Positions 36,023-45,814 of a stretch of DNA of 64,000 nucleotides are shown piece by piece. The translations under genes and the position numbers were made by a program. The DNA is from Bradyrhizobium japonicum USDA 6 (lineage in GTDB: Bacteria > Pseudomonadota > Alphaproteobacteria > Rhizobiales > Xanthobacteraceae), in NCBI RefSeq assembly GCF_000284375.1, contig NC_017249.1, positions 8,239,001 through 8,303,000 of the forward strand. The letters run 5' to 3'. How positions within the stretch are numbered: position 1 is the stretch's first letter; every line of letters starts with the position of its first letter. The notes under the pieces were generated by a model that was given only the letters and a program-made list of their open reading frames with translations, was not told the DNA's origin and did no database searches.

Positions 36023-36235
36023 GTTCCACCCCCTGAACGCTTAAAGCCGACTACAGAAGGTCAGCGACAGGAAACAGCGCGGGCGCGGCCTGGCGCCTAC
36101 CGACCTGGGGGGCTGGATAAAGGCACTATCCCTGCCGCTCCGCGCTGCCGTTGAGTTTAGCGGAAAGCGTGACTCGGCGCTGACCGTTCTGGATAGATAG
36201 CGCTGTCCCTGCCACGTCCCGTTAACCACAACGGC

Positions 36236-36267
36236 TCTGTATCCGGGCTGGCTTACTGAAAGCTGAC
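36236..36267 (-). promoter_or_regulatory. tts box upstream of the 68-aa gene
   Basis: On the minus strand from 36267: GTCAGCTTTCAGTAAGCC then AGCCCGGATACAGA. Both half-sites fit with one or two mismatches and spacing is correct. Confidence 0.65.
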
Positions 36268-36289
36268 GAGACCCGGCAATTCCCAAAAC

Positions 36290-36650
36290 GAAAGCGGCCC
36301 GTGTGGGCAAGTTGCAGTCAAGCGTGAGAACGACGTTCCGGCGGCACGCTTGGTACCACGTCAGCCTGAGCATTCGCCAGCTAGCAGCTCCGGTGTCCAG
36401 CGCCCGGCCTGCCGGAGGGCCGCAGGCGGTGGCCACCAGAAGGGCCTCTTCCTTGTCGTTGAGTTCGCGCTCTGCCCGGTAGGCGGCTCTTCGCTCTGGT
36501 TCTCCGCCAGGTTGCCTTCGACAAAAACGTCGAAGGGTGGGAGACCGCCAAGTGGCCGACGCCCAGGCTTGTGGCGATCACGTCATCACTCATCCCGGCA
36601 TCGGCCGCCAACCGGATCTGCGCCCCCTTGAGCGGACAGCGGTTGCCTGC
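36290..36650 (-). pseudogene. IS630-family transposase, N-terminal fragment
   Basis: Minus-strand pieces in different frames read LAADAGMSDDVIATSLGVG (helix-turn-helix start), then FVEGNLAEN-like and ALLVATACGPPAGRA segments. This is the order found at the start of IS630-family transposases. It breaks off just upstream of the tts box at 36267. Confidence 0.6.
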
Positions 36651-36856
36651 CTCCGCCTAAGAAAAGCTCTATTCGACAAAAAGAGAGGTATCTATGGCAA
36701 ACGAATCTTAGATAACTCGCGGCATCTTGAGTTCAGAGCAATCGTGGGATTTGGCGGGTGAGCTGAAGCCACTAAAGCGACCCACACCCTCGTCAGTGGG
36801 CGACATATGCCCTCGGCTCTGGAGGAAGTAGCTGCGATCGGGCTCTTATCGCAAGC

Positions 36857-37258
36857 TCAGTGAAGCGCCTGCCTTCCCGCGGGTGATGGCTGTGGCTTGA
36901 GATGATCCAATATCTTCGAGCCGGCGCTGAACGACCTCGACCAGAATTTCTCCAGAAAATCCAGGTGACACCGCAACAGCTCCGAGGAAGTTTTGGAGTC
37001 CGCGATATCCTTCAGAAAGGTGGCCTGATCGTGCAGGGAGGAAGCCGCCAAACCTAGTCCGTCCTTCAGGGCCGCAGCGAACAGGTTGCTTGTCGCTTCA
37101 ATCGAGCTCTGCCATTCCCGAAAAGTAAATGGACTAGGCGATGCGGCTGTCGTAGATTTCCCAGCGCCATCGGCGGAAGCGCCAGATATCAGAGCCGGGT
37201 CGTGCCCGACATGTGGCCGCCGCTCGCGTTTCTCGTCTTCGCTTGCATTCGGTGCCAT
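36857..37258 (-). CDS. Phasin-family protein, 133 aa
   Basis: About 40 disordered N-terminal residues, then one amphipathic helical domain (FREWQSSIEATSNLFAAAL, KDIADSKTSSELLRCHLDFLEKF) with the pattern of alphaproteobacterial phasins, which coat polyhydroxyalkanoate granules. A good AGGAG ribosome binding site sits seven bases before the ATG. No polyhydroxyalkanoate gene is adjacent. Related phasin-like proteins occur near symbiosis genes of bradyrhizobia. The gene stands alone between IS remnants. Family call is by pattern and moderate in certainty. Confidence 0.65.
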   Translation of the reverse strand: MAPNASEDEKRERRPHVGHDPALISGASADGAGKSTTAASPSPFTFREWQSSIEATSNLFAAALKDGLGLAASSLHDQATFLKDIADSKTSSELLRCHLDFLEKFWSRSFSAGSKILDHLKPQPSPAGRQALH

Positions 37259-38251
37259 TCGAGATCTCCTAGCTTGAAGGGCTTATAACGTACTAAGTTG
37301 TTCGCCGCTCATTTCGATCATCCCCTACAAGGTACCACAATTGCCAACACGCGATACCTACCTCATTTGGTAACGTGGCAGCAAAGGAGGCAGTGAACGC
37401 GATACGGCCAGAGCCCATAGGCTGTAAAGCGCGCGTCCGTGTGCTGTCGCTTTGCCCACCGGTGCCGGCCCAGAGGCTGAGAACTGGGGCGATCGGATGG
37501 AGGATGGTGCCGGCTGCGCGTAGATGGCTGGCGGCGGCAAAGTCGGTGAGCGCACGTACATGGAGCAGCAATCAACATTCAATAATTGTTTAAGATTCTC
37601 CAAGCCGCTGGAACGGGCGATCGCTTCTACCCTGCTTCGAAGGCTTCACTGGCAGCCTGCTCGGCCTGTTGACGGCCCTGCCCTCTGAGCCAACGAGCGC
37701 TTCTGGACGGGCCACATGAAAGCGACTTTGAATCGCGGTGGATGCCCTCGACGGCTGGAAGCCGATTCGGCCGGCTGGCGTATATGATCTATTAGAACCA
37801 TCTCGGCGGCTCGCGCAACCAGGCGACCGCCAGGCACTTAACCGCCGCGGCACCGCTATACGGGATCATCCAGAGGTTCTTGCCGACCGAATGCGAAATC
37901 CATGCTTCGATACGACGAGCTAACTGCCGGCGCAAACTTGCGATGTTCGGCGAAGCTTGTCCGGTGTCAGCTAGCGGGTTGGGTTAGGTGAAGCAATAGA
38001 CGTTGCAAGCACCCCGCGCGGGAAAACGGCGTTGATGGACAATGGCGGCAATACCCTTGCGTCTCGAGTTTAGCTGGAGGCTTGCTTTTTCTCTCGCACG
38101 CAGGCTTACGTCCTGTGGCTCTCGAACGTGTGCGGCGCAATGTGGCACTCGGGCCGATCTTGAGACGTATAAACGCTGTGATCGTATGAACTTGTAGCAG
38201 CGCGGCTCGAGATAGACGACCAGAGACATGCTCCAGATGGCACCGTCCCTA
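37259..38251. other. Accessory DNA without a supported gene
   Basis: Several 60-90 codon frames without motifs. The GTCAGCTAGCGGG near 37967 resembles half a tts box only. The region ends at the IS630 copy. Confidence 0.45.
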
Positions 38252-39369
38252 GTACCCGGAATCAGAGCTGAGTGATACGGCGGCCTTTGAAACGGCGTTG
38301 ACGGACCTTTTTCTTGGTCCAGACGAAGGGCTCGGCTCTGTCGTTGTATGCGTTGACGTAGGCATCGATGTGTTCCTGAAGCTGCTTGAGGCTCGTGAAG
38401 GAGGTGCCGCTGAGCGACTGCCCCTGCAAGATGGAAAACCATACTTCGACCTGATTGAGCCATGACGCACTTGTCGGCGTGAAATGAAATTGCACGTTGG
38501 GGTGGGCCTTGAGCCAGTCCTCGTTCTTTTTATGGGTGTTGAGGTTGTCGAGGATGACGTGAAGCTTGCGGTTCGGAAAAGTCGCGGTGACGCTGTTCAT
38601 GAAATCGAGAAACTCGACGCGGCGCCGGCGTTTTGAATGGGTCGCGATGATCTTTCCGGTGGCGACTTCGAGCGCCGCAAACAATGTTGTGGTGCCATGC
38701 CGCTTGTAATCGTGGCTTTGGCCGGTTAAGGCGCGGCCATTGGGCAACTTCAGATAACCCTGCGCTCGCTCCAAAGCCTGGATCGAGGGCTTCTCGTCCA
38801 CGCACAGCACAATGGCCTTCGCCGGCGGCGCGACATAGAGGCCGACAACATCGGCGGCTTTGGCCGTAAAGTTCGGGTCGTTGCTCTCGCACCAGGACTT
38901 GCGAGCCACCAGGTCAATCTTGTGGCTGCGCAGGAACCGCCAGACATATTGGACATCGACATCGCCCAGCGCCTCGGCCAGCAGGGGGCCGGTCCAGCGC
39001 GCAAACCCTTGCGGTGGCGGCTTATCCAGCAGCTTCAGAATCCGCTTGTCGGTCGTCTTCGTATAGATCGGCTGCTTGCCAGGCCGCGGCTTGTCTTGCA
39101 GCCCTTCAAGGCCATGGTCGGCATAGCGATGCCGCCAAAGGCTGACAATCCGCGGCTGGACCCCAACTTCCTTGGCGATCGACCGGGTGCTGCGCCCATC
39201 CGCCGCCAACAGAACTATCCGCGCCCGCTTCAAATCGCGCTGCAACGTCACCGGTGAGCGACAGCACGCCTCAAGCACCTTGCGATCTTTCCTCGAAAGG
39301 TGGACTTCTCTTGCTTCGGGTATCATCCCGACCTTGAATCACGACTCACGTTCCAAGAAAAGTGGGTAC
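38252..39369 (-). mobile_element. IS630-family insertion sequence, copy 1
   Basis: 1118 bp from GTACCC to GGGTAC, bounded by TA dinucleotides at 38250-38251 and 39370-39371, the TA target duplication of IS630/Tc1 elements. A second copy of exactly the same length and orientation lies at 54879-55996; I count about three base differences. The transposase is intact. Confidence 0.93.
38262..39326 (-). CDS. IS630-family transposase (copy 1)
   Basis: 354 residues: N-terminal paired helix-turn-helix (DLKRARIVLLAADGRSTRSIA and GVQPRIVSLWRHRY), then the DDE core with Asp in VLCVDEKPSIQALER, Asp in VILDNLNTHKKN and Glu in SASWLNQVEVWF. Copy 1 has the usual Ser in the SWLNQVE motif. Full length. Confidence 0.93.
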   Translation of the reverse strand: MIPEAREVHLSRKDRKVLEACCRSPVTLQRDLKRARIVLLAADGRSTRSIAKEVGVQPRIVSLWRHRYADHGLEGLQDKPRPGKQPIYTKTTDKRILKLLDKPPPQGFARWTGPLLAEALGDVDVQYVWRFLRSHKIDLVARKSWCESNDPNFTAKAADVVGLYVAPPAKAIVLCVDEKPSIQALERAQGYLKLPNGRALTGQSHDYKRHGTTTLFAALEVATGKIIATHSKRRRRVEFLDFMNSVTATFPNRKLHVILDNLNTHKKNEDWLKAHPNVQFHFTPTSASWLNQVEVWFSILQGQSLSGTSFTSLKQLQEHIDAYVNAYNDRAEPFVWTKKKVRQRRFKGRRITQL

Positions 39370-39371
39370 TA

Positions 39372-39650
39372 GTTGACGATCAGCACTACCGGCTTGTCAA
39401 CCGAGTGGCAGGGTCCCCTAGCCAAGGTGGTACAAGTCGACGTCCTCGAGGGTGTAGGCGCTGAAGCTCCCGAAATGGGCGAACAAGTTGTTGCGCTTGG
39501 CGCCGCAGCTGATCCGGTGATCCGGTCGGCGAGGCCGCGGCCCAGAGGCTATCGGGCGAGCGCATCGGCGCCTCGCGGAAGATGCGAGCATCGATTGAGC
39601 GCCAGCCTGCAGATCGCAGCGTCAGGACAGGACGACCTAGTCACGTGAAT
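39372..39650. other. Spacer, no supported gene
   Basis: A 91-codon plus frame (39373-39648) has no motif. Confidence 0.4.
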
Positions 39651-39830
39651 CTAATGTTCGCCACATAAAGTCTGCTGGGTTTTGTGGCAGAAGCGTTTGA
39701 CGGAAGCCAAAATCTGGTCTGCGGACTTGGTCCATTTGAAGGGCTTCGGGTTTTGGTTGTGCAGGTGGATGAAGGTGCAGATGTCGGCCTCGAGTTGCCC
39801 GACGGAGGTGTCGTCTAATCGCTGCTGGGA
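39651..39830 (-). pseudogene. IS630-family transposase, C-terminal fragment
   Basis: The last 55 or so residues of an IS630-type transposase: LEADICTFIHLHNQNPKPF, WTKSADQIL, ASVKRFCHKT. It lacks everything upstream. It is a different subtype from the intact copies at 38252 and 54879. Confidence 0.75.
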
Positions 39831-40033
39831 CGTCAAGCATTTAGTTTCGTCAAGAGACGCTGCCGGGTGCGTGGTTGTCTTCGCGGTCGACATTGGTCGC
39901 CGCATGATGGAGCTTCGCGGACGAGCCTTCAATGTGGACGACGCACTTTGCTGAGTCAGCAGTGCAACCCCATCAGCGGAATGGCTCGGCTCACGTCCTG
40001 GCAGGGATACCTTAGGCGTTCAGGTTCTGAACG

Positions 40034-41065
40034 CTATCCGAGCTTATGCGGCAGCTCCGGCATTCGGATTGAACAGCTCGCCGGTCTTAAGCATCGTATG
40101 CTTATCACCGCCAGTTTCCGTGCCACAGCCACGGCGGCTCTTTTGAAGCCGATCCTCTCCCGGAGATGCCGTCCCCACGTCCGCAGAGCGCTGTCGGTTG
40201 AGCTGCGCGTCAGAATGACCGCTGCCGCTTCATAGAGAAGCCCACGCAAATGGCGGTCGCCACGTCGGGATATATGGCCATCATAATCGACTTCTCCGGA
40301 TTGGTAGCGGCGCGTTGTCAGGCCGATCCACGCGCCAACAGATCGGGATTTCCTAAAGTTGTCAGGCTCCTCAATAGCTGTGGCAAAAGAGGTTGCGGTG
40401 ATCGCACCGATGCCCGGAATCGACATGAGGATGCGGCAGGCCTGACTCTCGCGCGCATCCCGAACCAACTGGCGACCGAGTTCGGCGGCGCGGATGCGAA
40501 TGCCACGCCAGGCTTCCAGCATCGGAAGCACGATGGATGCAAGTCCGTCCTGATCAGCCAGAAGGTTCCGGACGTTCTCGAAGGTGCTTCCCTTTCCGGC
40601 GGGAACAAGCAGACCGAAGGTCTTCATGACGCCGCGGATCTGGTTCGAAAGCTCGGTGGTGATCCGGACCAGCCGCGTGCGCGCCGCGACAAGCGTGCGG
40701 GTCAGCATGCTGTTGAATCCCTTCACGCGCACCTCACGAAAGAACCCGACTTCCGCGAGCTGCGCCAGACCATCGGCGTCGTTCGCGTCCGTCTTGTTCG
40801 CCGCCATATCGAGCGCCGCTTTATCATGGCGCGCATCGACGCAGATCGCCGGCAATCCTTCGGTGCGCAAAGAATGATAGAACCATACCGACAGCGGTCC
40901 CGTCTCGAACACCACGCGTTTCACGGCCGGCGCCCGCTTGCGGATGAGCGCGGCGATGACACTGGGATCAGATGCACACTTGCCGCGCCAGATCCGTTCA
41001 CCTGCTCGACGGATCGAGACCGCCGTCTCTTTCATCGACACATCGAGACCGATATACTCTTCCAT
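40034..41065 (-). CDS. IS110-family transposase
   Basis: From the ATG at 41065 (MEEYIGLDVSMKETAVSI) the protein has the DEDD (RuvC-like) N-terminal domain and the C-terminal transposase-20 domain with IPGIGAITATSFATAI and SRRGDRHLRGLLYEAA. The expected ending (MLKTGELFNP) is present in another frame, so a 1-base frameshift alters the last 25 residues. IS110 elements recombine site-specifically with a guide (bridge) RNA encoded in the element. Activity is uncertain. Confidence 0.88.
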   Translation of the reverse strand: MEEYIGLDVSMKETAVSIRRAGERIWRGKCASDPSVIAALIRKRAPAVKRVVFETGPLSVWFYHSLRTEGLPAICVDARHDKAALDMAANKTDANDADGLAQLAEVGFFREVRVKGFNSMLTRTLVAARTRLVRITTELSNQIRGVMKTFGLLVPAGKGSTFENVRNLLADQDGLASIVLPMLEAWRGIRIRAAELGRQLVRDARESQACRILMSIPGIGAITATSFATAIEEPDNFRKSRSVGAWIGLTTRRYQSGEVDYDGHISRRGDRHLRGLLYEAAAVILTRSSTDSALRTWGRHLRERIGFKRAAVAVARKLAVISIRCLRPASCSIRMPELPHKLG

Positions 41066-41263
41066 GGCTGTTCTCCATTCGATGCTTGGGCCCGGCGTCC
41101 AGTCGTGAGCCCGTATTTCCATCCTATCGGGGAACAGCCACCCTCCAAGACTATTGATTGTCTTTAGGGCAACACGCTCCTGCGATTACCCCATGTGGAC
41201 GCCCCCTCACGGCATCGCTGTGCCAAAGTGGTGTCGTTGACCATCACTTGAACGGAGGCGTCC

Positions 41264-41720
41264 ATGTCGGAATTTAGCATAATCGCGTTGGATCTGGCGA
41301 AGAATGTGTTCCAGATGCACGGCGCGGATGCATCAGGAACCGTGCTTTTCCGCAAGAAGCTGCGCCGGGATCAGATCCTTAAATGTCTTGCCGCGCAGCC
41401 GACGTGCACGGTCGCAACGCGACTTTGCGGCATGGCTGGGGCTTACCCCGCTGCAGCGCTCCACCGGAGGCAAGCAGAAGCTCGGCAAGACGTCACGTAT
41501 GGGCGAACGAACCCTGCGACGACTACTGATCATCGGCGCGAGCGCGGCCGTGCGCTGGGCAATGCGCAAAGACTCGACAGCGGATTCTTGGCTTGCGCGC
41601 ATGCTTGCCCTCAAGCCGCCCATGCTGGTGATCGTCGCCCTCGCTAACAAGATGGCGCGCATCGTCTGGGCATTGATGGCGAGAGGCGGAACCTATCGGG
41701 CTCCGGCTGCGGCGAAGTAG
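41264..41720 (+). pseudogene. IS110/IS1111-type transposase, internally deleted
   Basis: The N-terminal 45 or so residues (IIALDLAKNVFQMHGADASG, then LRRDQIL) are followed, in a different frame from about 41405, by the C-terminal part (FAAWLGLTPLQRSTGGKQKLG, RRLLIIGASAAVRWA). Roughly 200 central residues are missing. Confidence 0.8.
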
Positions 41721-41949
41721 TTCCGCGGCAGGGACCGTGAGTGTGAGAAGGTCAACCGGAGAGTATGGCGCACGGTCACGAGACAGGAATGGGAAAACCA
41801 GATCATGGATACGCGCCTCGAGCACGCGAAGTTGAATTGGACCCGTTCCGCGAACTCCCATACGGGCCAGCGGCATGTGGCAGCCGCAACAAAAGGCCGA
41901 ACACATGTCAGCGCCCGACCACGCTCCGCACTCTTCGAAAGATTCTTCT

Positions 41950-42761
41950 TGCACCAACGGGGGCGTCTACACATGTCCATGACGATATGGACATCGAGGC
42001 CTTCAGGAACTTGAGCATCGATCTCTTTTAAAAACTTCAAGACTCGACTGCCCGGTGGCGCTTGTAGCATTTGCCGATGACGAACCCCGAGGCGACATCG
42101 AGCGCGGCAAACAGCGTGGTCGCACCATGCCGCACATAGCTGTGCGTACGACGCTCCGGTATGCCGGGCATCATTGGCAAGACCGGCTGCTCGCGATCGA
42201 GTGCCTGAATCTGGCTTTTCTCATCGATGCTGAGGACAAGGGCTCGGTTCGGCGGGGACAGGTAAAGCCGACGATGTCGCGTGCCTTGTCGACGAGCCGC
42301 GGATCGCTCGACAACTTGAATGTCTGGCTACGGTGCGGTTGCAAGCCGAACGCCGACCACATTCGGCGGATCGTGGTGCGGGAAAAGCCAGTTTCCGCAG
42401 CCATCGAGCGGATCAACCATTGCGTCGCCTCGGCCGGCGTCGTACGCAGCGTGCGATCGATCATGGCGGCAACCTGATCGTCGTTGATGGTGCGAGGGCG
42501 GCCAGGGCGTGCCTCGTCAAGCAAGCCATCACAGCGATCCTTCAAAAATCGGCGGCGCGACTTGCCAACGGTGTGTTCGTGGAGGCCGAGTTCGGCAGCC
42601 ACAGACTTGCTTGGCAAGCCATCCGCCCACCGCAGGATCGCGCGGCATCGCTCAGGAAAGCAACCGCGCAGCACGATGACGACGAACTTGCCTCTCCAAG
42701 TACGCCCGCTCCTGCGGACTCAGCACCAACGGCGCGATCGGCCGGCCTTTCCCACCTGCAT
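41950..42761 (-). pseudogene. IS630-family transposase, frameshifted and truncated
   Basis: The start MQVGKAGR lies at 42761. The helix-turn-helix part reads ADGLPSKSVAAELGLHEHTV and RRFLKDRCDGLLDEARPGRPR, and RPRTINDDQV follows. After two frameshifts, [12 protein letters not shown] and FLKEIDAQVPEGLDVHIVMD appear. The C-terminal catalytic end is lost near 41950. Confidence 0.8.
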
Positions 42762-42835
42762 TCGCCACAAGCGCTCTCCTCTCTCGAGATTCAAGCTATC
42801 AACCAATGCGACGAACTTGCGTTCCGGATGACTAG

Positions 42836-43666
42836 GGTCTGTACCTAAATAGCGCCACGTGATTCTCTTGCCTACGTGTTGATTCGGGGGCGAGAGAATG
42901 CGCGCTGGTTTGTTTTGGCTGAACGACAGGCAATGGGCGCGTATCGAACCGCATCTGCCGAGGGGACTGACGGGGCCGGATCGGGACGACGACCGACGCA
43001 TCGTCAGCGGCATCATTCACATGCTGCAATCGGGTGCACGATGGCGTGATTGTCCACGTGAATACGGCCCTTACACGACGATCTACAATCGCTTCAATCG
43101 CTGGGCCAAGCGAGGACGATGGTGCGCAATCTTCGAAGCGCTGGCCAAGCCTGGCGAAGACGGCGTCGTACTGTCGCTCGACTCGACCTCGATTAAAGCT
43201 CACCGGTGTGCCTCCGGCGGAAAAGGGGAAGCACAATCAAGCAATCGGCCGCTCGCGCGGAGGCCGCACGACAAAAATCCATGCGCTGAGCGATCCGCTC
43301 TGCCGGCCGGTCGTCCTGCATCTGACTCCAGGCCAGGATGCCGATATCGCTGCGGCTCCCGATGTCCTGGCGCTCGCGCCACCCATGAGCGTGCTCCTCG
43401 CCGACAAAGGGTATGATGGCGACAAGCTTCGCGGCGCAATCATTCGTCGTGGCGCCAAGCCCGTAATCCCCAATAAATCTAACCGTGTCGTCATCCATCG
43501 CTTCAACAAACGCGCCTACAAAGGACGAAATGTCATCGAACGCTGCTTTTGCAGGCTCAAGGACTTCCGGCGCATCGCCACGCGATATGACAAGCTCGCC
43601 CGTAATTTTTTGGCCGCTGTTCATCTCGCCGCTCTCGTCGCATATTGGCTCAATTGAGTCTGGACC
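42836..43666 (+). mobile_element. IS5-family (IS427-like) element inserted at the rhcU stop codon
   Basis: Ends GGTCTGTACC (42836) and, inverted, GGTCCAGAC (43666), flanked by CTAG on both sides (42832-42835 and 43667-43670). The right CTAG contains the TAG stop of rhcU on the minus strand, so the element landed precisely at the end of the T3SS operon without changing the RhcU protein. Confidence 0.8.
42898..43657 (+). CDS. IS5/IS427-type transposase in two overlapping frames
   Basis: OrfA (from 42898) carries the N-terminal domain (WLNDRQWARIEPHLPRGLTG, GARWRDCPREYGPY) and the first catalytic Asp (LSLDSTSIKAHR). OrfB, in another frame from about 43200, carries KIHALSDPLCRPV, the second Asp (LLADKGYDGDKLR) and the Glu (RNVIERCFCRLKDFRRIATRYDK). 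IS427-group elements make the full transposase by programmed frameshifting, so this arrangement is normal rather than decay. Confidence 0.85.
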
Positions 43667-44704
43667 CTAGACTAGCCCCGCCGCATAGAGCGCTTTTGCG
43701 ACTGACTCGAAATACTGCGAAGGCACCGGGTTGCCGAGCCTTGCCTTGCCGAGCAGCTGACGCGCCAGAACATTGTCCTCCACAATGTTGAGGCGAAGCG
43801 CGCGCGCCTCACCAAGCAGCTGTGAAGCAGCTTCACCCTCGCCACGGCAGACCAACACCGGCACACCGGTCTCGCCGCGAACATAGCGCAGACCAATCAA
43901 CGTTGCCGGTCCCCGCAATATCAACGTGGCCCGGCTGATGCCGAGTGGAGCCTCGTTTGCCGACTCTTGCCGCAGCCGCCGGTGCTCGCGCTTCACCTGC
44001 GGATTGCCTTGCTGTTCCTTGTTCTCCCGCTTGGCCTCCGTTTCCGTCATGCGCATGTCCTGCATAAACAACCAACGCTGGATTAGAAGGTCAGCCAATC
44101 CGCCGACCAGAAAAGCTCCAGCGGCAATGCCAATCAGCAGTTTAACCTCGGTGAAGACGAAACCAAAACAGCCCATGCCGCAGACTGGCAGGTACACCAG
44201 CGCTTTCCAGCTCGCGGTCACGGTTAAAAAGAAGATCGCACCAAGCAAAACCACTTTAGCCAGGGTCTTGCCAAGCTCGATGGCCGAACGTTTCGAGACG
44301 ATACGCTTCAAGCCTTTGATGGGATCGAGTTTCTCGAGCTTCGGCTTGAGCGGCTCCGAAGCAAACATAAAGCCGCCATTGGCCAGGACATTGGCCAGAA
44401 GAGCTGCTGTCACGGCAGCGGCGAGCAACGGAGCGACAGTGGCAATCGAAAGTTCTAGCAAGCCGCTGAGCGCTTGTGGCACCGCGCTTGTGAACGGCTG
44501 CTCCTGCAGTTTATCGACCAGCCGGGCCGTCTCCTGCCACTTGTCCTCAATGGCACCCGCTCGCCACCACAGACAGCCGAAACCGGCACAGGCGCTGACG
44601 CCGCTCACTAGATCGGAGCTGCGCGCGCTCTGCCCCTTCTTGCGCGCATCGCGCAGCTTCTTGGGCGTCGGAGGAAGCTTTTTCTCCTCACTCGTAGAGC
44701 TCAT
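43667..44704 (-). CDS. rhcU: RhcU, export-gate switch protein (SctU)
   Basis: 345 residues: basic N-terminus ([24 protein letters not shown]), four membrane helices (about residues 30-210) and a cytoplasmic domain. SctU/FlhB proteins cleave themselves at an NPTH motif to switch substrate class. Here the corresponding stretch (residues about 258-275, [17 protein letters not shown]) has GPAT instead, so the Asn is lost. The rest of the cytoplasmic domain ([23 protein letters not shown]) is normal. Last gene of the nolB operon; its start overlaps the rhcT stop by 4 bases. An IS5-type element abuts its stop codon. Confidence 0.95.
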   Translation of the reverse strand: MSSTSEEKKLPPTPKKLRDARKKGQSARSSDLVSGVSACAGFGCLWWRAGAIEDKWQETARLVDKLQEQPFTSAVPQALSGLLELSIATVAPLLAAAVTAALLANVLANGGFMFASEPLKPKLEKLDPIKGLKRIVSKRSAIELGKTLAKVVLLGAIFFLTVTASWKALVYLPVCGMGCFGFVFTEVKLLIGIAAGAFLVGGLADLLIQRWLFMQDMRMTETEAKRENKEQQGNPQVKREHRRLRQESANEAPLGISRATLILRGPATLIGLRYVRGETGVPVLVCRGEGEAASQLLGEARALRLNIVEDNVLARQLLGKARLGNPVPSQYFESVAKALYAAGLV

Positions 44705-45522
44705 TTCAACAGCTTCCTCAGATGATCGAGCATGTCGTTCGAGGTCAGGATTTCAGAACCGGCATATTCGAGCAGATAGACGGTGTAGCTGACCATAATG
44801 ACCCCGAATGCAACATTCTTGATCATCGGAGAGAGATCGTTCATCTTGAGCTGAGATGCAAAACGGCCGAGCATCATGACCGAGATATCCACCAGCAACA
44901 GCAGGGCCAGAACCGGCCCGGCGACCAACAAGGTCGTCATCATGATACGATCGAGAAGGGCAAGACACTCCATTGCCCCTTGCACTGTCAAGGCAGGCAA
45001 AAACTGATAGACAGGCCACACTAGGTAGCTGCCATAAAGGCCGCTCACCATGGTCTGCAGCCCGCCGACCAGAACGAAGATCGTAACCGCCGTAACACCG
45101 AGAAAGAGCCCGGTTCCAGTCGCTTGGCTGTGCGTCGCGGGATCCTCCCCCGCAACTTGGCTTGAAATTCCTCGTTGGGTATCGATGATGTCGCCGACTG
45201 CCTGTATGCTCCATAGTGGAATACTGAGCAGGATGCCGAGCATCAGACCGACGAACACCTCCTTCACGCCAAGCATGGTAACGCTAACCAAGCGCGTGTT
45301 CGGGTCCAAGGCCTGCAGACCGAGCTTGATCTGAGCAAGGCAAGGCAGGCCAATCGCAATCGTCAGGCTTCCCCGAATGAGGCCGCTGATACGCGGCCGG
45401 GTGAAGACAGGAAGCACCAGCATGATGCCTAGGGCGCGGGCCGCACTCAGGCCGGTTGCGGCGACGAATTCGATCGAGCCCTGAACGAGAACTTGCGCCT
45501 CTGCGGGTGACAGGCCAGCCAT
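44701..45522 (-). CDS. rhcT: RhcT, export-gate membrane protein (SctT)
   Basis: 273 residues with about eight hydrophobic segments, the SctT/FliR component of the inner-membrane export gate. Typical stretches: [33 protein letters not shown] and [10 protein letters not shown]. It assembles with RhcR and RhcS into the pore above RhcU and RhcV. The stop overlaps the rhcU start; the start lies 10 bases after the rhcS stop. Confidence 0.95.
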   Translation of the reverse strand: MAGLSPAEAQVLVQGSIEFVAATGLSAARALGIMLVLPVFTRPRISGLIRGSLTIAIGLPCLAQIKLGLQALDPNTRLVSVTMLGVKEVFVGLMLGILLSIPLWSIQAVGDIIDTQRGISSQVAGEDPATHSQATGTGLFLGVTAVTIFVLVGGLQTMVSGLYGSYLVWPVYQFLPALTVQGAMECLALLDRIMMTTLLVAGPVLALLLLVDISVMMLGRFASQLKMNDLSPMIKNVAFGVIMVSYTVYLLEYAGSEILTSNDMLDHLRKLLK

Positions 45523-45532
45523 CCAAGCTCTG

Positions 45533-45814
45533 CTAGTATCTTGCGGTGAGTGCCGGAAACTCGCTGAAGATGCGCTCGGCCTGGTCGATCAGCGGGGCGC
45601 TGAGAACCGGGGAAAAACCGGCGAGCACGGCGACGACAACCAGAAGCTTGACCGTCAGTGGCAGGGTTTGGTCCTGGAGCTGAGTTGCCGCCTGGATAAG
45701 GCCAATGATCAGTCCGGAGATCAGAGCTGCGAGCAACGGCGGCAGAACCCAGATCATGAAGAGCACGAGCGATTGACTGAGGTGCGTAAGGATGCTGGCT
45801 TCGTTCATGGTCAA
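45533..45814 (-). CDS. rhcS: RhcS, small export-gate membrane protein (SctS)
   Basis: 93 residues with two transmembrane helices (about 10-40 and 50-78) and the family segment [21 protein letters not shown]. SctS/FliQ subunits wrap around the SctR/SctT core of the export gate. Start overlaps the rhcR stop by 4 bases. Confidence 0.95.
   Translation of the reverse strand: MTMNEASILTHLSQSLVLFMIWVLPPLLAALISGLIIGLIQAATQLQDQTLPLTVKLLVVVAVLAGFSPVLSAPLIDQAERIFSEFPALTARY

Noticed and set aside
36060..36090. GTCAGCGACAGGAAACAGC on the plus strand
   Set aside because: Poor core and second half-site, and no plus-strand gene follows.
37965..37990. GTCAGCTAGCGGG near IS630 copy 1
   Set aside because: Only the first half-site of a tts box; no AGC half-site at the correct distance and no ORF downstream.
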